From contig MU004190.1 in NCBI GenBank assembly GCA_010093605.1, forward strand, positions 496,001 to 560,000: a stretch of DNA of 64,000 bases, in the 5' to 3' direction. Below are positions 35,799 to 48,300 of this stretch, one piece after another. A model generated the notes under the pieces. The model did not search any database, was not told the origin of the DNA, and saw nothing but the letters and a program-made list of their open reading frames with translations. Origin of the DNA: Lophium mytilinum. Taxonomy: Eukaryota; Ascomycota; Dothideomycetes; Mytilinidiales; Mytilinidiaceae. Numbering within the stretch: the stretch's first letter is position 1; each line of letters begins with the position of its first letter. A program made the translations under genes and the position numbers.

Positions 35799-36389
35799 AT
35801 GCTCATGTCAACCCTCCTCCTCCTCTTCGCGGCCACCTTCCCCACCGCCAAAGCCGCCCCCACAACCCCCTCCTACACCATATCCCCCCCCGACACCAAC
35901 ACCACCATCGCCAACACCACCTCTCTCTACCCTCGCGGCTCCAACGGCATCACCGACTGCAAAACCAACCATCTCCCGCCTCTGCACTGGTACGTCTCCG
36001 CCGTCGGCGACACCTGCGCCAACCTCTGGGTCAACACGCCGCTGGACCAATCCCTCTCCGTCACCACAGCCAAGTCGCTGTCCTGGGACCAAGAGATCCC
36101 AACCTTCGACAACGGCGGCCTGACCTTCCGCTTCAAGATCTACACGTCCCTCGACCGCGACTCCCTGGACCCGCTGCGCTACTTCACCTACACCGACTGC
36201 CTCGAGAACTTCGGGTACCAGGACAACATCGGCGTGCTGAGCGGCGGCGGCATGACGAAGTGCTATGCGAGCGCGGACGCGACGAGTGGCACTGGGAAGA
36301 AGGGCGATGTGCTGGTGCGGGGCGGGAGCGTGACGTATACGCCCGCGCCGATTGGGAGTAAGTTTGTTTATCAGGTCAAGCAGTCGTAG
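35799..36389 (+). CDS. Small secreted protein with four cysteines
   Basis: Single exon, 196 aa. The start at 35799 has a strong context (CACCAAAATG) and opens a signal peptide (hydrophobic L-L-L-L-F-A-A-T-F, small residues to A-x-A at 17-19); an upstream in-frame ATG at 35721 would hide the signal and is less likely. The predicted mature part starts near residue 20, has a Thr/Ser/Pro-rich stretch with several N-x-T/S sites (to ~45) and then a compact region with Cys54, Cys73, Cys134 and Cys155, enough for two disulfides. I do not recognise the family. Codon use is strongly GC-ending, unlike the neighbouring decayed sequence, so the gene looks intact and selected. Size, secretion, cysteines and position next to a transposon block fit a candidate effector, which is inference only. 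Confidence 0.75.
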   Translation: MLMSTLLLLFAATFPTAKAAPTTPSYTISPPDTNTTIANTTSLYPRGSNGITDCKTNHLPPLHWYVSAVGDTCANLWVNTPLDQSLSVTTAKSLSWDQEIPTFDNGGLTFRFKIYTSLDRDSLDPLRYFTYTDCLENFGYQDNIGVLSGGGMTKCYASADATSGTGKKGDVLVRGGSVTYTPAPIGSKFVYQVKQS

Positions 36390-37153
36390 AGGGGACGTGT
36401 GTGGGATCGGGGAACATCGACGGGTCTGGTGCGGGTCGTCAGGGCTTGTTGAGTAACTTCTTGCAGGAGGGGATACGGGTTACGGGATACCCAGGTTTCT
36501 TACTTATGCTCATGGCTAAGTGTTGTTGGCATACTTTTGTCTTTCTTTGCTTCATATTTTTGCATTGGGCGTATCGTCATAGATACCTCGATTTGATACA
36601 CAAAGAACCCCATCAAGAACCACTCTTTCTGATCGTGACATGTCCATGGACCAGAGAAGCTGTAGTCCGTATTAGCGTATGCAATAATAAGACAAAGAAA
36701 GAACACACCAACGCCGTTCCTTTGTTCGCTTCCTGATAACTACATCTTAGCCAACACCACCGTAATCAGTTAGCCGCAAAGTAGGGCATCTCGTCTGCGA
36801 CCACGTTCAAGTAGACATAATCTTCCCATTTACTTTTATAGATAAAACCGCCCCTCTTCCCCTCCCAACTCTGAAATCATAGTACACTACAATTTTGACC
36901 TTCTCCACGTTTCGCTCTACCCCTACTTCGAGGCCCCTATATCCCCATCGTACTTTTTCGGCAATGAGGCGCACACACACCACCGATGCAGAGGAGTAAG
37001 GAAGAAGCTCAGACCCTCCCAGTAAGTGCATACCGACCCGGCTGAAAAGGCACAAGAAGGACAAAAGATCAAATAGAAAAATGAGAAAGCTTCACTTGAG
37101 TTGATAAATCAGCTCCACCCCCAGCTCCATTCATCCCCATATTCCATGTTGCT
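36390..37153. other. Convergent 3' flanks, 0.76 kb
   Basis: Between the stop of the secreted-protein gene (plus) and the stop of the KH gene (minus). Open frames here are short and unsupported; nothing else seen. Confidence 0.5.
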
Positions 37154-40100
37154 TCAGTTTCTCCGGCCACGACCGCCGCTCCTCTTGATGATGTCAAGAA
37201 TCAGGTCCCTCGCCTCCTCGACTCCCTCGGTCGAGCCAGTAATCTCAATCGCCTCGCCCTGGGCCTGGTCCCGCGGCACGTTGATCTTCGTGTCCGTCTT
37301 CTTTCGGAGACCGTTGATGGTGCTGCCGCCAGTGCCTACGACCTGCCTGTACGCGCGTGGATCGGGGAGGATGAGGTAGCCGGTAGCGGAAGGCTTGGAG
37401 GCAGCTTCAATTGCCGATTCCAGAATCTGGCGAGCCTTGGGGAGGTTTTCAGCGGGTCCGCGGAGAATCCAGGGGATAGTTGCAGATGGATCTTCGGAGG
37501 AATCGGGCGTGTTGTTCTCGACGAGTTCCCAGGAGTAGGTTTCTTCCGCACCAGCACTGGTGTCGTCGTCGGTGATGAGAGGAAGGGACGCGCCGTTGAC
37601 ACCTTTGCGAGCCTTGCCGCCATCGGCAGCGACCTGCGCAGGGCGAGCTGGCGGTTGCTTGCCGGCGTGGTCGACGGTGACCTTGTGGTCGTTCTTCATG
37701 CGGCGGAAGAACTGGCCGTTATCAGAGATGCTGTGGTGTAGGTGCAGAGGGACTTGGATGGTCTCGCCTTCCTGCGACTTCACGAGCTCGAGGATATGCT
37801 CCTTGGCCTTCTCGACAGCAGCGGCCTCGCCGGTAATCTTGACTTGATTGCGGGCCGCGCCTGTTACGGTCTGCTTGGGGATGTCAAGCTGAATATTGAA
37901 TTGAGACTCAAGGTTGCGGCGAGTTTCGCCACCACGGCCAATCAATAGGCGGTGCTTCTCGGGAGACACGTCAAGGGTCTCGACAGTCTGGTTGTCTAGT
38001 GACGAAACCTGAGCGTGAATAGAGGCAACGATCTTCTCAACAACAGCCTTTGGGCCCTCGACTGTGATGGTAGTCTCATCATTCTCGGTACGAGGGAAAC
38101 GCACCATGCGAGCGAGGTCTCGCGCCTTGTCGGGTCCGCCAGCAGCCGTGACAATGCTGCGGATGTTGCCACCTGTGAATGATATTAGCGGTTGAACTCC
38201 ATATATTATATGAACAAGTCTTAGACTTACCTGACCGGCCAATAAGAGCACTATGATGTTTCTTATCAACCTCGATAGTCTGCGAGACGGTGTTGTCAAA
38301 GACCTTGGCTCGCTCTTGTATCTGCTTCTTGGCCTCTTCAACCTGCTTCTTGGTGCCCTTCAATGTAATGTCTGCGCGACCGGACGGACCAATCGAGTCT
38401 CGGGAAGGAACATCAATTTGAGCACCAGTTTCGAGGCGAAGGCGCTCCATCTCTTTACCACCGGATCCGATCAGGGTCGGGATTTGGCTCTGGGCCACAG
38501 AAACCGTGTCTATATACGAATGATCGGTGATATACTGAAGGAGGTCGAGAAGCTCGGTACGAGCTCCGTCAGCACCTCTCGTGGGACCCCGGATGGTGAC
38601 TTCGTCAGGCGCTTGAGCACGGTAATTCTTTTGCGAAGTTGCACCCTCAGTTGCAGCGTCATCATCGTGTGTGTTGTGCCGAGGGAAGTTGATTCGGACG
38701 CTGTACCGGTCTTGAAGTCGATGGATTTGAGCTCCCTTGGAACCGATTAGATCACGGTGGTACTGCGGCTTGATCTTCAGAACATGGGTTGTTTCGTCCT
38801 CAAGCCTCTTGCCTAGTGCGAGGATATGGGCCTTCGCAGCATGAGCCTTTGCTTGTGGTCCTTTGAGTTCAACCTTTCCGTCATTGACCTGGATATCCAC
38901 ATCAAACTCCTCTTTCAGCTTCCGGATGTTCTCGCCACGCTTTCCAATGAGGAAGTTTGCGTACTTCTGCGGGAAATCGAAGGTTGTAGTGTAGCCGCGC
39001 TCGAGTTCGTCCTTTTCTTCTTGCTCAACGAAGGCAAGAATTTGAGTGAAAAGATCATCGACAGCGTTGTTCGGTCCGCGCATTGCTATTCCGTTGTTGG
39101 ATCGTCTGCGAGCTTCCTCAGGTCTCCGCTGACCAAACAGAACTTGGACTGGTATTTCATCACGAGGTAGACCCTGTTGTTGTTTGTCGACGAATCGTCG
39201 GACCTTGTCATGGAACTTGGGAGGCGCCTCGACGTCCCGGGAAACGATTTCTTCTTCAGAGCTTGTCAAGGCCTCGATGAGCTGTTGTGCCTCCCGGAGT
39301 GCGCTCTGGTAAGCCTTGGCGTCTGCAGCTGATGGAGCGCCCCTCGGTAACACATAGTCGGCCGAAGGCTCTGGGCCCTCGAAGACAAGTATCAAGTCTG
39401 ACGATTCTTCTGACTCATCGGGGAAGACTAGCTGAACGCCCTTGTCGTCACGAATTTGCTGCGCGTTTCGTTGTTGCAGGAACTGATGATAGAACGGGTC
39501 GACGGTCATGTTGCTAATCCTGGACGGTGGATGACTACTGATCAGGCTCAAGATATCGGTGCGAGCCTTCATCGCGCTTTTACCAGTCCTAGCATAGATT
39601 TCCCAAGCGGTCGAGCCCTCAGTCGTTGGCAGGATGATGCTAGCTTCGTGTTGACGCTCTAGCTCTTCAATGGCTTGACGTTGCCTGAGATATCTCGTCA
39701 CATTACGCGCGTGAGCTTGCGCGTTGCCATGCTGTTTCGCAATATCGGCAAGGGCCATTTGCATGCTGGATGCTAGGTCCTCAAGCTTGTTCACACCATT
39801 TTCGATCTTGTCTGGAGGCCCGACGATGTAAATTGTCTCACTGTCGTCGGTGCTCGGTGGCAAGATGACTGTGCAGCCGGTTTCTTCCAAGAAGTCATGT
39901 AGCGATCCGCCCTTGTCGCCGACGATGAATTGGTGGCGGGCTCGTTCGATCGGAGTCTCCGAGATCGCTAGCTCACGACGCAGCTGTTGTACTTGTTGCT
40001 CTAGCTGGGCCTGTACCTCTCGCGCCGCATTTCGCTCTCCAGATATTTGTATTGGTAGGCCTGGCTGTGCTACGAACGGCACTGGCTGGCCACTGGTCCC

Positions 40101-41281
40101 TTGAGGTGGAGCTTGGGTATTCCAGGTGTGGTAATGAGGTATTTGAACACGGATGTCCTTTCCATCTTCCAGAGAACTTATGAGGTTGTTGTGTGGACCC
40201 GCAAGGAAGGGATAGTACTCGGCGGGAATGTCCTTCAAGCGCAGGTTCACAGTCGAGGTCCGCTCGTTGACGATATTTTCGATCTCCTGTCGTGCCATCT
40301 CTGCCGTAACAGCATTGCCCTCGATCAAGACATCGATCGTTGCGCTGTCATCGTCGTCTGCGAAGGCTGGCGAGTCTTCCTGTTTGGGGACTTGGATCTT
40401 CGCACCAGTGCGCTTGCTGATCTCTTGAATCTTCGAACCTTGGCGACCGATTATGTGGGCTCTCACGGATGCAGGGACCGGAACTTTGACGGATTGCTAG
40501 TACATGTCAGTGACGGACGTATGGTACGATTCTTGAATGCGCATACCTTGGAACCCAGCTCGTTCGCGACCTCCTTGAGGGCGTTGCGCACAGCTTCGAC
40601 CGGCCCTGTCCCTTCAAAGATGATGTGTCCACCATTTCCCTGCTTGTATTCAACCCTGGCCTTGGACTTGCGGTTGATGTCGCGGAGGATTTCGTTGACG
40701 GGCTTCTTCAATTGGTTGCGGGGAAGCAGCTGCGAAGGAGCAAAGGTGATGCTCTCAGCGTGTTTTCCAGGCAGCAACATACCCGGGAGGTTGACTCGGT
40801 GGGCAGCAGCCGCCGACGGTGCGAAGCCAGGGGTTCCAGCAGCCGGTGTCGATGCGCGGGACGACGCATTGCTGGATGCTAGGCCATTTGCAGAACCATT
40901 GACTCCATTTGTGGTAACGGACGCAGGCTTCTTGCCCCAGGCAGAGGGAACAGGCGCGCCTCGCGGCTTCGCCGGTCCCAAAGCCGGGAACAATTCCTCG
41001 GACTGGGTGTTCAATGGGGCATTTGCGGCGGGCTTCTTTTCAGGGTCCTTAGCCTTCTGCTTTCCCGCGGCCTTCTCCGACAGCACCGGCAGTGTCTCCG
41101 ATGAGCCATCAGCCTGCAACTTGAGCGAAGGAGGTGGGTGTTCAATATCCTCCTCGTCGACAACTTCCTCGATTGTAGGACGATGGGATTCATCAGCGGC
41201 GTGCTTTTCCGCCAGCAGCTGGGCCGGAGTCAATGCCTCTGGGGCAGAAGCGCTACCATTAGCGGCGACCTCAGAAGTCAT
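37154..41281 (-). CDS. Multi-KH RNA-binding protein (vigilin/Scp160-type)
   Basis: Three exons on the minus strand (41281-40547, 40496-38231, 38172-37154; introns of 50 and 58 nt) give 1339 aa. The start is M-T-S-E-V at 41281; the longer open frame upstream lacks the look of coding sequence. Residues 1-~175 are low-complexity (Ala/Ser/Pro, charged). Then follow serial KH domains: at least eight intact G-x-x-G loops are visible (for example I-I-G-R-Q-G-S-K, V-G-D-K-G-G, L-I-G-K-R-G-E-N, L-I-G-S-K-G-A-Q, L-I-G-S-G-G-K-E, L-I-G-R-S-G-G-N, L-I-G-R-G-G-E-T, V-V-G-T-G-G-S-T) plus several degenerate ones, as in vigilins. The C-terminus ends in G-G-R-G-R-R. Known family role: binding of polysomes and mRNAs at the endoplasmic reticulum, affecting translation and ploidy. 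Intron 2 falls inside a KH loop. Confidence 0.92.
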
Positions 41282-42390
41282 GTTGCTACCTCTGATATTG
41301 AAGTGTACAGGTGGGTATTCCGAAAAAGCGGAGGGCGTCGGTGAGTCGTAGGCTCCGGGTAGGGGAGGTCGGAGAAGCGAGGATGTGGTATAGGTGTCTG
41401 CAATGAGCTCAAAGTCAGAACAGCAACACAGAGAAGCAAGTAGGGAGCTGGGGGGCCATACCAATTAGGAGGAGCGCAAATCAGATTGCTGTAGTTTAGG
41501 CAAAAGAAACGAGGTGTGAATGTATGGGGATTTTTGGCTAGGCCATGATTCGGTGTGACCTGGCCGATGAAGTATGTAGGAGGTATAAAGAGGCAATGGC
41601 AGACACCGGAGCTCCCTAGAGAAGGTTCTAGGTAGGAGGGATGTCAGGCGAGGAGGGTGATGGGGATGGTGGGTTCTGGAAAAGTGGCCTTCACGTTCCA
41701 AAAGATCGAGGACCGCCCTTCCGCGCGCTGCCAAGCTAACGAGCCGCAGCAACTACACCTCCTTTAACGTAGCCTTTATTCATCAAAACTAGACAGAAAT
41801 CAGAAGCATCATTGCTTATGATCATCGGCCCATGGATCGCCACCAAGGACTTATTGTACACTCGCTCGAGTGCAGAAGAGCCTCGTAGTGATTACGGACT
41901 TCAATATGCTTAATTCCGCCAGGAAGGGTCCAAACTCCATATCGACCGCCTAATAATCCATTAAGCAAGATCGTTCCAAGATCACAAAGCAGAGCACTCG
42001 ATCTAATAATACTTGTCCTTCCGATACCTAATCATTCGCTGGTTCATCGAGTGATCTCTTACTACCCGCGCCATTGCATATCACAACGCAAGAGAAGTGA
42101 GATCCTAAATGCAATTATCTAGCTATTTCAATTCTTTTCTTTCTTAACGACGCCAGTCTTTCATCAAACTTATCCATCTAGACGATATACCCAGAAGTAG
42201 CGATTACGTAGTCACGTGACCATTTGAGTATGGAGACACATCAAGAGACCAATACTGCAAGACGTCACTCAAGGTCTCGTGCGTAAATGTAGGATAAGCA
42301 TCTTTGATTAAGTATAGTGTCTTAAATGTTAGTCCTGAAAACTCAATATGGCCCTATGATCTACTTTCAGCCACCTCGAACCACCGCCCT
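41282..42390. other. Upstream region of the KH gene, 1.1 kb
   Basis: Promoter and 5' leader of the minus-strand KH gene, then the 3' flank of the next minus-strand gene. Open frames at 41465-41752 and 42304-42597 are unsupported. Confidence 0.45.
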
Positions 42391-44139
42391 TCATCCAGTC
42401 GCCAACTTGAACCCACCAGGAACGTTCACCTGAAACAACTGCCCCGGATCATACACCTCACTCACACTCTCCAAAAAGGCCTTACTATCTCCTCCATACC
42501 CGGTAATCGGCTTCTGCCAACTAGCCGCGTAATTCAAGTACACGAACTCATTCCAAAGCCCCTTCTGCTTCGCCGCCGCCTCTGCGTCCTCAAATAGCTT
42601 CTTCACCGCCGCATACACTGTCGCGTCATCAGACGCCAATTGCCAACTCACCACAGCTAGCAGATTGACGAAATCATCCGTAAAGCGATCGAGACCGAGC
42701 ACGTTCGAGGCCGCGGATTTAGAGTAGATGGCGTGCGGGAGCGGCTGGTATGTCATCGTAAAGAGCAGTCCTATCACGTGGGTGTTCATATCCGTGACCA
42801 TAGTGTCGGCGAGGGCGTAGAGCTCGGCCATAAAAGCCGCGTCGTTGATGAAGGTCAGCGTGGCGAACATGTTACTCTTCCCGTTAGTAGTCGAGCTCGC
42901 GACAGCGATCTCGGTAGTGAAAGACGAGAGATAGTCGACACGCATAGTGCTCACGCCCGGGATCTCGAACAGCCCTTCGAATGCGGGTGGTAAGGGAGTC
43001 GGTTTGGTGTACTCGACGTCGTTGACGATGAGTTCGATGACCCCGGCTTCCCAGGCGAAGTTGGAGATGAGGGCGGCGTAGGGGTCATACGTCGCGCTTT
43101 TAGTGAAGTTGTAGATGAAGTTGAAGACGTCGGTTCGCGTTTCGGTGGTGGGGATTTGGGTGTAGGTCCCGCCCCAGAGCTTACCCTGTTGAAAGAGGCG
43201 GACGTCGAAGCGGGTGACGATGCCGAAGTTGTTGGAGCCGCCCTTCAAAGCGCGGAAGAGGTTGGGATTCGACGTGGCGTTCGCGTTGACGACGGCGCCG
43301 GAAGCGAGGACGACTTCGAAGTTATAGATGTTGTCACAGGCGAAGCCATAGCGGCCGGAGTAGAAGGATACGCCTCCTGGAGTTCGAGTTAGTATGCTAG
43401 TTGGTTGAAAGAAGCTGTGGTGATTGGCTTACCCCCAGTCATCAATCCTCCAACTCCTACAGTACTGACCCTACCTCCAACCATAGCAAGGCCCTGCGCA
43501 TCTAGAGTCGGATAGATGTTTATCCATCTATTTCCAGGACCAATACGCGCAAAGGACTTGTCACCTGAGACGGTCACCTGATTCAGCTGCTGGAGATCGA
43601 TGGTGATTCCACCTTCAATATTGGCAGCGCCGGCCTGAGGAGTATGACTATTGGAGGTTTAGAGAAGCGAGAAACAAATCGTATGTGATAGCTTACCCTC
43701 CACTCCTAACAGCAAACTTGCAGCCGGACATTGATAGTCCATATGCAGTGTTGAGAATGAAGACCGCGGTAGCGACATCTTGATTGGTCGTAGGGATGAC
43801 TATACATGTCGGATTGAGAGTCTGCTCCTGCAGGGAATAGTAGGATGCAAGCGAGGCCTCGTATGCGGCGTCGAGATCCAATGCCGTATCATCATGGACC
43901 TTGCCCGGGAGGAAAGAGCTCAAAGTGTCACACTGCTAAAGTCAATACAGGCGCTGTACCCAAATTTGAGTGTAAAGAGATGACGGCTGAAAATGAGAGT
44001 GGTTGCATACACATGATTCGGTAGATTGGAGCTTGTTTTGAGTTGCGGTCAGACCTGGTAGCGCTGCAACGGCTATGGAGAAATATGCGGTACACAAAAC
44101 AGCCGCGATTTGATATATCCGGGAGCGAAGAGACAGCAT
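42391..44139 (-). CDS. Secreted FAD-linked oxidase, berberine-bridge type
   Basis: Four exons on the minus strand (44139-44011, 43932-43697, 43647-43433, 43376-42391) join in phase to 521 aa. A signal peptide (~1-26) is followed by C-C-D-T-L-S-S-F-L-P-G-K-V, the FAD-binding type 4 domain with the flavin-linking R-S-G-G-H (split by intron 2), G-V-G-G-L-M-T-G-G-G-V-S-F, and near the end the BBE motif Y-L-N-Y-A. The histidine for covalent flavin is present; the cysteine used for a second covalent link in bicovalent enzymes reads S-T-V-G here, so single attachment is inferred. Family members oxidise alcohols, sugars or alkaloid-like substrates with oxygen; the substrate here is unknown. A related gene lies at 48301-50434. 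Confidence 0.88.
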
Positions 44140-45769
44140 CCTCTTTGCTTTAGCAACAGAAAAGAAGCAAGCAGAGATTTCGCTGCTTTTATATTAAAGG
44201 GGATTTGTTCTCTTATTGCGGCGCATACCCACCGCATGGCCGCGTATGCAGAAAGCGCCAGGGCAGTATCCAAGAAGGAAGAACATGACTGATAGATGAA
44301 GCAGGAGACATGCAGATCAGTCTTTCCAGGTAGTGGCTCGCATCTGTGCTTTTCGCATTGGGCGTCGCGAAGTGCTTGGAAGCAAGAGCATCCGCATGTC
44401 TCGCCAATTGTAGCTTCAAGTCAGCGCCTCTCGTATGCATTGTTATTGACATGACGGAAGAGGAGGCGGGGATGCAGTTAGTTGGTCAAGTGTTCAGTCC
44501 TTTCCGCGTGGGCAACCCTTGTCAATCCAGGCAAGAATACCCTGCCGAAGGTCAAGGTGGTGTGAATAGGATGTAAATATGCATAGAACAGGAAATTGGG
44601 GTGGAATGCTGTGGCGTGGTCGAGCGAATCAAGAGTCGCCACAGTGGTAAGTTTCCGGACCGCACGAGGTCCATGATTCGCCCCTATTGCCAAGAGTCTG
44701 CATGGAAGCAGGGTGCTTTGGTCGGCTGGATCCGGGTTCCCGGGTCCATATTGAATTCGATGCCGGCAGAATAAACGACGGGGCGGGATTCAGCCGGCAC
44801 ACACCTACGTACAGTTCATAGATGTGCAGTACCTCGTCGGAAACTCGCTTGCTGCAATATAATACTGTCTTCAAGGCTCAATACCCAAATTAAACACTGT
44901 TCCTTATATAGTAGAGCCCGCCATCTCAAAAGACCGCAGAAACACCATATTCAGATATTGGTCCAGACTGTTGAATTTCGTGTTGACCAGAGCTTTGTCA
45001 ATGCGAGTCTTTCACGGGACCTCAACTGGCATGATAGCGCTCAACTGTTTGTATACAGCCTCTCTGTACGTCTAATGACCCAGCGCGGAAACTGAGCCAA
45101 CCCCTATGAACCTCCTTTTCTGGGCTAATAGCGAGCCGACTTGAAGGATCATTGGCTAGGCAGCTGTCATTCCCCCTCGAAAGGCGTCCGGAATCGCTGC
45201 CTCATACTAAGTCTATGGGGTATATTTAGGGTGAACTTAGAAGTGGAACTTTAGCCAGACTACAGTAATAGAAAAGTGGAGCTGGGAAGGCGGGAGGAGA
45301 AACCCACGTACGGAGTACGGAGTAGGCAAAAATAGACACTTGGCCCGAAGCTGATCATGCCTTGGCGGAAATTATATGCCACGAGGGCACTTCTCAGACT
45401 TCGGCCGTAACCTAATCCGCGTTTTCTTATCCTTCCTACTCTGTAATAACTCTACTGTCTTCACAAACGTCAATTTCACATTCATACTAACATTCAAGCT
45501 TGAAGGATCGATATACATAGTATTGTAGTTGCCGCAGTCAGGCGGCCACAGGATGATGCTATTCCCAATCCATCGTAAGCTCCGAGAGGCTGGGGCGTGG
45601 CTGACTTTTGGCCCCAGTTCAGATCGATCAGACCTCCTCAGCTCCAACCCCTCGGCCTTTTTCCAAGACTCACCTGGGCATGCGAGCTGTGATACTTGGC
45701 AATTCGGACAGCAGCGTGAAGTGAATTCATACCTGTCCTTCATACAATCCTCTCGAAACGTTCGCAAAG
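44140..45769. other. Divergent intergenic region, 1.6 kb
   Basis: Holds the promoters of the FAD oxidase (minus) and the LIM gene (plus). Scattered short open frames (44110-44874, 45372-45824) have no support. A short tandem word TACGGAGTACGGAGTA lies near 45309. No gene recognised. Confidence 0.45.
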
Positions 45770-47780
45770 ATGTGCGAGCCGCTCTCGATTCTCGGCGGTG
45801 CCTTAACCGTAGCCAGCACCGCAATCACACTAGGCCAACAGACCTACGAGATTGTGACCGGTATCCAAGATGCCCCAGAACACATTAAACGTCTCGCAAC
45901 AGACCTTCAAGGATTTTATCATGTCCTCGGACTGTTGACGCATGCGTTGAATGCCCAGCTCAAAACGGCGCACCCAGAAAGCTTGCCATTACAGATGATT
46001 ACGAACATTCAGGATTTACTCGAGAAATGCATCGATGTCTTCAAAGACATAAGCAGAGTTGTACAGCCGTTCCTTGATAACAACGGCAATGCTCTCCGAA
46101 ATTTCACGAAGAGTTTCAAATGGGAAATGACCAGAAAAGCAAACGTCATTCATATGCAGAGGACGCTAAGCGACTATAAACTCACGCTGGAATTAGCAAT
46201 ATCGTCGTTGAATTTGTAGGTGTCCCAGAGTCTTCTAAATGACCTCAGATACTCGACTAACTATGCGAAATAGCATCAATTCTTCACAAACTATTGACAT
46301 GGTCGCGCATTTGCAGAAAGACTTTCGCAGGCTTCGTCGGCAGATCGATAGCAGGGACCGAGCAACAATCGCCCAAAAGTATCCGCCATCTCAGCAAAAT
46401 GCGCAAGAGCTGGTAGAAGTCAACGAGGAAACTTATAGTGAACCAATGCGCCGCTTTCTTGCCCGAACAGCCTCCGTTATCTCAACTACATCTACCTCAA
46501 CTCGTGCCACAGACATTTTCTCCGATGACGTGTCTGATGTTACAGCTTTCACGGAGTATACGGAAGTCCCCGTAAACGAATTTATAACACCGAAACCGAA
46601 GGATATCGACCCTGTCGGCTATTCAGCGGGATCATCGCCCAAGCTCCCAGAGATTCGAGAAGTAGACCTCGGAGGCCTTGAGAAGCCTCTCGAAGACACC
46701 TCTCAGAGAGAACGCTCTAGCGAGGCGGCCGAGAAAGAAAATCTGCCGCAGAAACCTGGGACCTGGAAACGTTTCAGAAACCGTGTCAAGCGAAACGGGA
46801 GTAGTCCGAGTTTGGGCTCTTTACCAGAGTTTGAAAGTCCATCCCCAGTAACTCCAGTATCCGACCACGGCCTCTCTCCACAAGGCTCTTTCCCGTTCTT
46901 GGGGAAGCCCCAGGATACGAAGATGACTGAGCGGAGTTTGTCGCCGGGGCCATTTGAGGAAACCCGCAGGCAAACGGTCGGAAGAAAGCCGGTGCCGATT
47001 GGTGCTGAGTTGACCAAGTCGTCAAGTGTGCCATCAATCCCCCTTCAAGGCCGCGAAACCACTCTCAGGGCCCCCGAACACGTTCCACATCGATCTGCTA
47101 CTACGCCAATCAGTACACCCTCGTCCATGTCACTTCAAAACAAACCATATGGGCTTCCGCGGTTCAGTTCTCCTGACAACGACGCAAAAATGGAATCATC
47201 CACTTCTGGAAGAAATGACAGAGATGCTTTGCTCAGCTCCCTTAGACGTGGCGCTTCAAAATCGATAAGCGGTGAAGAAGACACGAGAAACAAGTCTTCC
47301 ATAGACCCCTCGTCTCCTTGCAAAGCTTGCAGTAGTCCTATCGGAGGAGAGAAGCATTACACGATCCGCTCACACAAGTGGCACCTGCAATGCTTCCGAT
47401 GCAACTCGTGCAAGGTGCTTCTCCAATCAGATACATCCACAATGTTCCTCGTGAAAGACGATTTTCTCGTTTGCAATAGCTGTGCATATAACTGTCAGTC
47501 CTGCGACCGGCGCGTTGATGATCACGGTGCCAACGATGAAGGCCTAACGGGAAACTATGGAAGAATCCAGTCAATGACACAATCACCCGGTCAAAATCTG
47601 TGTCCGGGATTGTTCTTCTGTCACGACTGTCACAAAAGCATCAAGAATATGAGATACGCAAGAAATCGCCAAGGCATTTTTTGCTTGGCATGCCATCCGC
47701 AGACGATGTCAGAATTCGAACGCGAGCGAAGAGAGCGAGAGCGCGAGCAAATGCGGGCAGTACCCGTACTTGTTGAATGA
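45770..47780 (+). CDS. PigL_N-like / LIM-domain fusion protein
   Basis: Two exons (45770-46215, 46274-47780; intron 46216-46273, GTAGGT...AATAG with CTAAC branch site) give 650 aa. The two open frames are separate in the genome but join in phase. Residues 1-~150 match the fungal N-terminal domain found on STAND/NLR-like proteins and on PigL (starts with M-C-E-P-L-S-I-L-G-G, helical). The middle (~180-480) is Ser/Pro-rich and disordered. The C-terminus (~497-621) holds zinc-finger cysteines of LIM type: C-x2-C...H-x2-C-x2-C-x2-C, then a second block rich in C-x2-C pairs ending C-L-A-C-H. LIM domains mediate protein contacts, often with the actin cytoskeleton. What the N-terminal domain does here is unknown. 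A charged helix ends the protein. Confidence 0.82.
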
Positions 47781-48300
47781 ATACGAATGAATGGCGAAGG
47801 GGAAAGGTCTCCCGCATATAGATTGGACTAAAGGCAAACTTTCGGGGCAACAATGCTCTGCATATCAAACATCCTTTACCGATCGGCTAATAGTCAAAGA
47901 GAGATCAAGCTCGCATTCCTCGTAAGAAAGTGCGGGATCCAATCAGCGACAGCCACAATACGAGCCACATGCATCATCGTGGAGCGCGGGACAGCCGCAG
48001 TGTACACCACCAAACCTGCCATCGGGGAATTCTCAGCCCGCAAGGCTGAATTAATTGTAATGGAGAAACACATCACCTACTGCTCGTATCATCATCTGCG
48101 CAGATAAGACTTTCCATTGGTTTAAATCAGGTCGCCATGTAAAATCGATCTGAAAATAGCTCACTTGAAAGTTCAAGAGGGGGATCGACGCGTGGCTTCG
48201 CACAGCCGTAATCTCTACACTACCGTGACTACACAAGTACACATATTGAGCCACTAGGCCCGACTCCCGAGCTGCTTCCTTTCTAAAGACATCGATCAAA
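47781..48300. other. Intergenic region, 0.52 kb
   Basis: 3' flank of the LIM gene and promoter of the second FAD oxidase, which lies in the same direction. Nothing else seen. Confidence 0.5.

Noticed and set aside
40101-41351. Plus-strand 416-codon open frame opposite the KH gene
   Set aside because: Antisense to exon sequence encoding KH domains and the N-terminus of the vigilin-type protein; a shadow frame.
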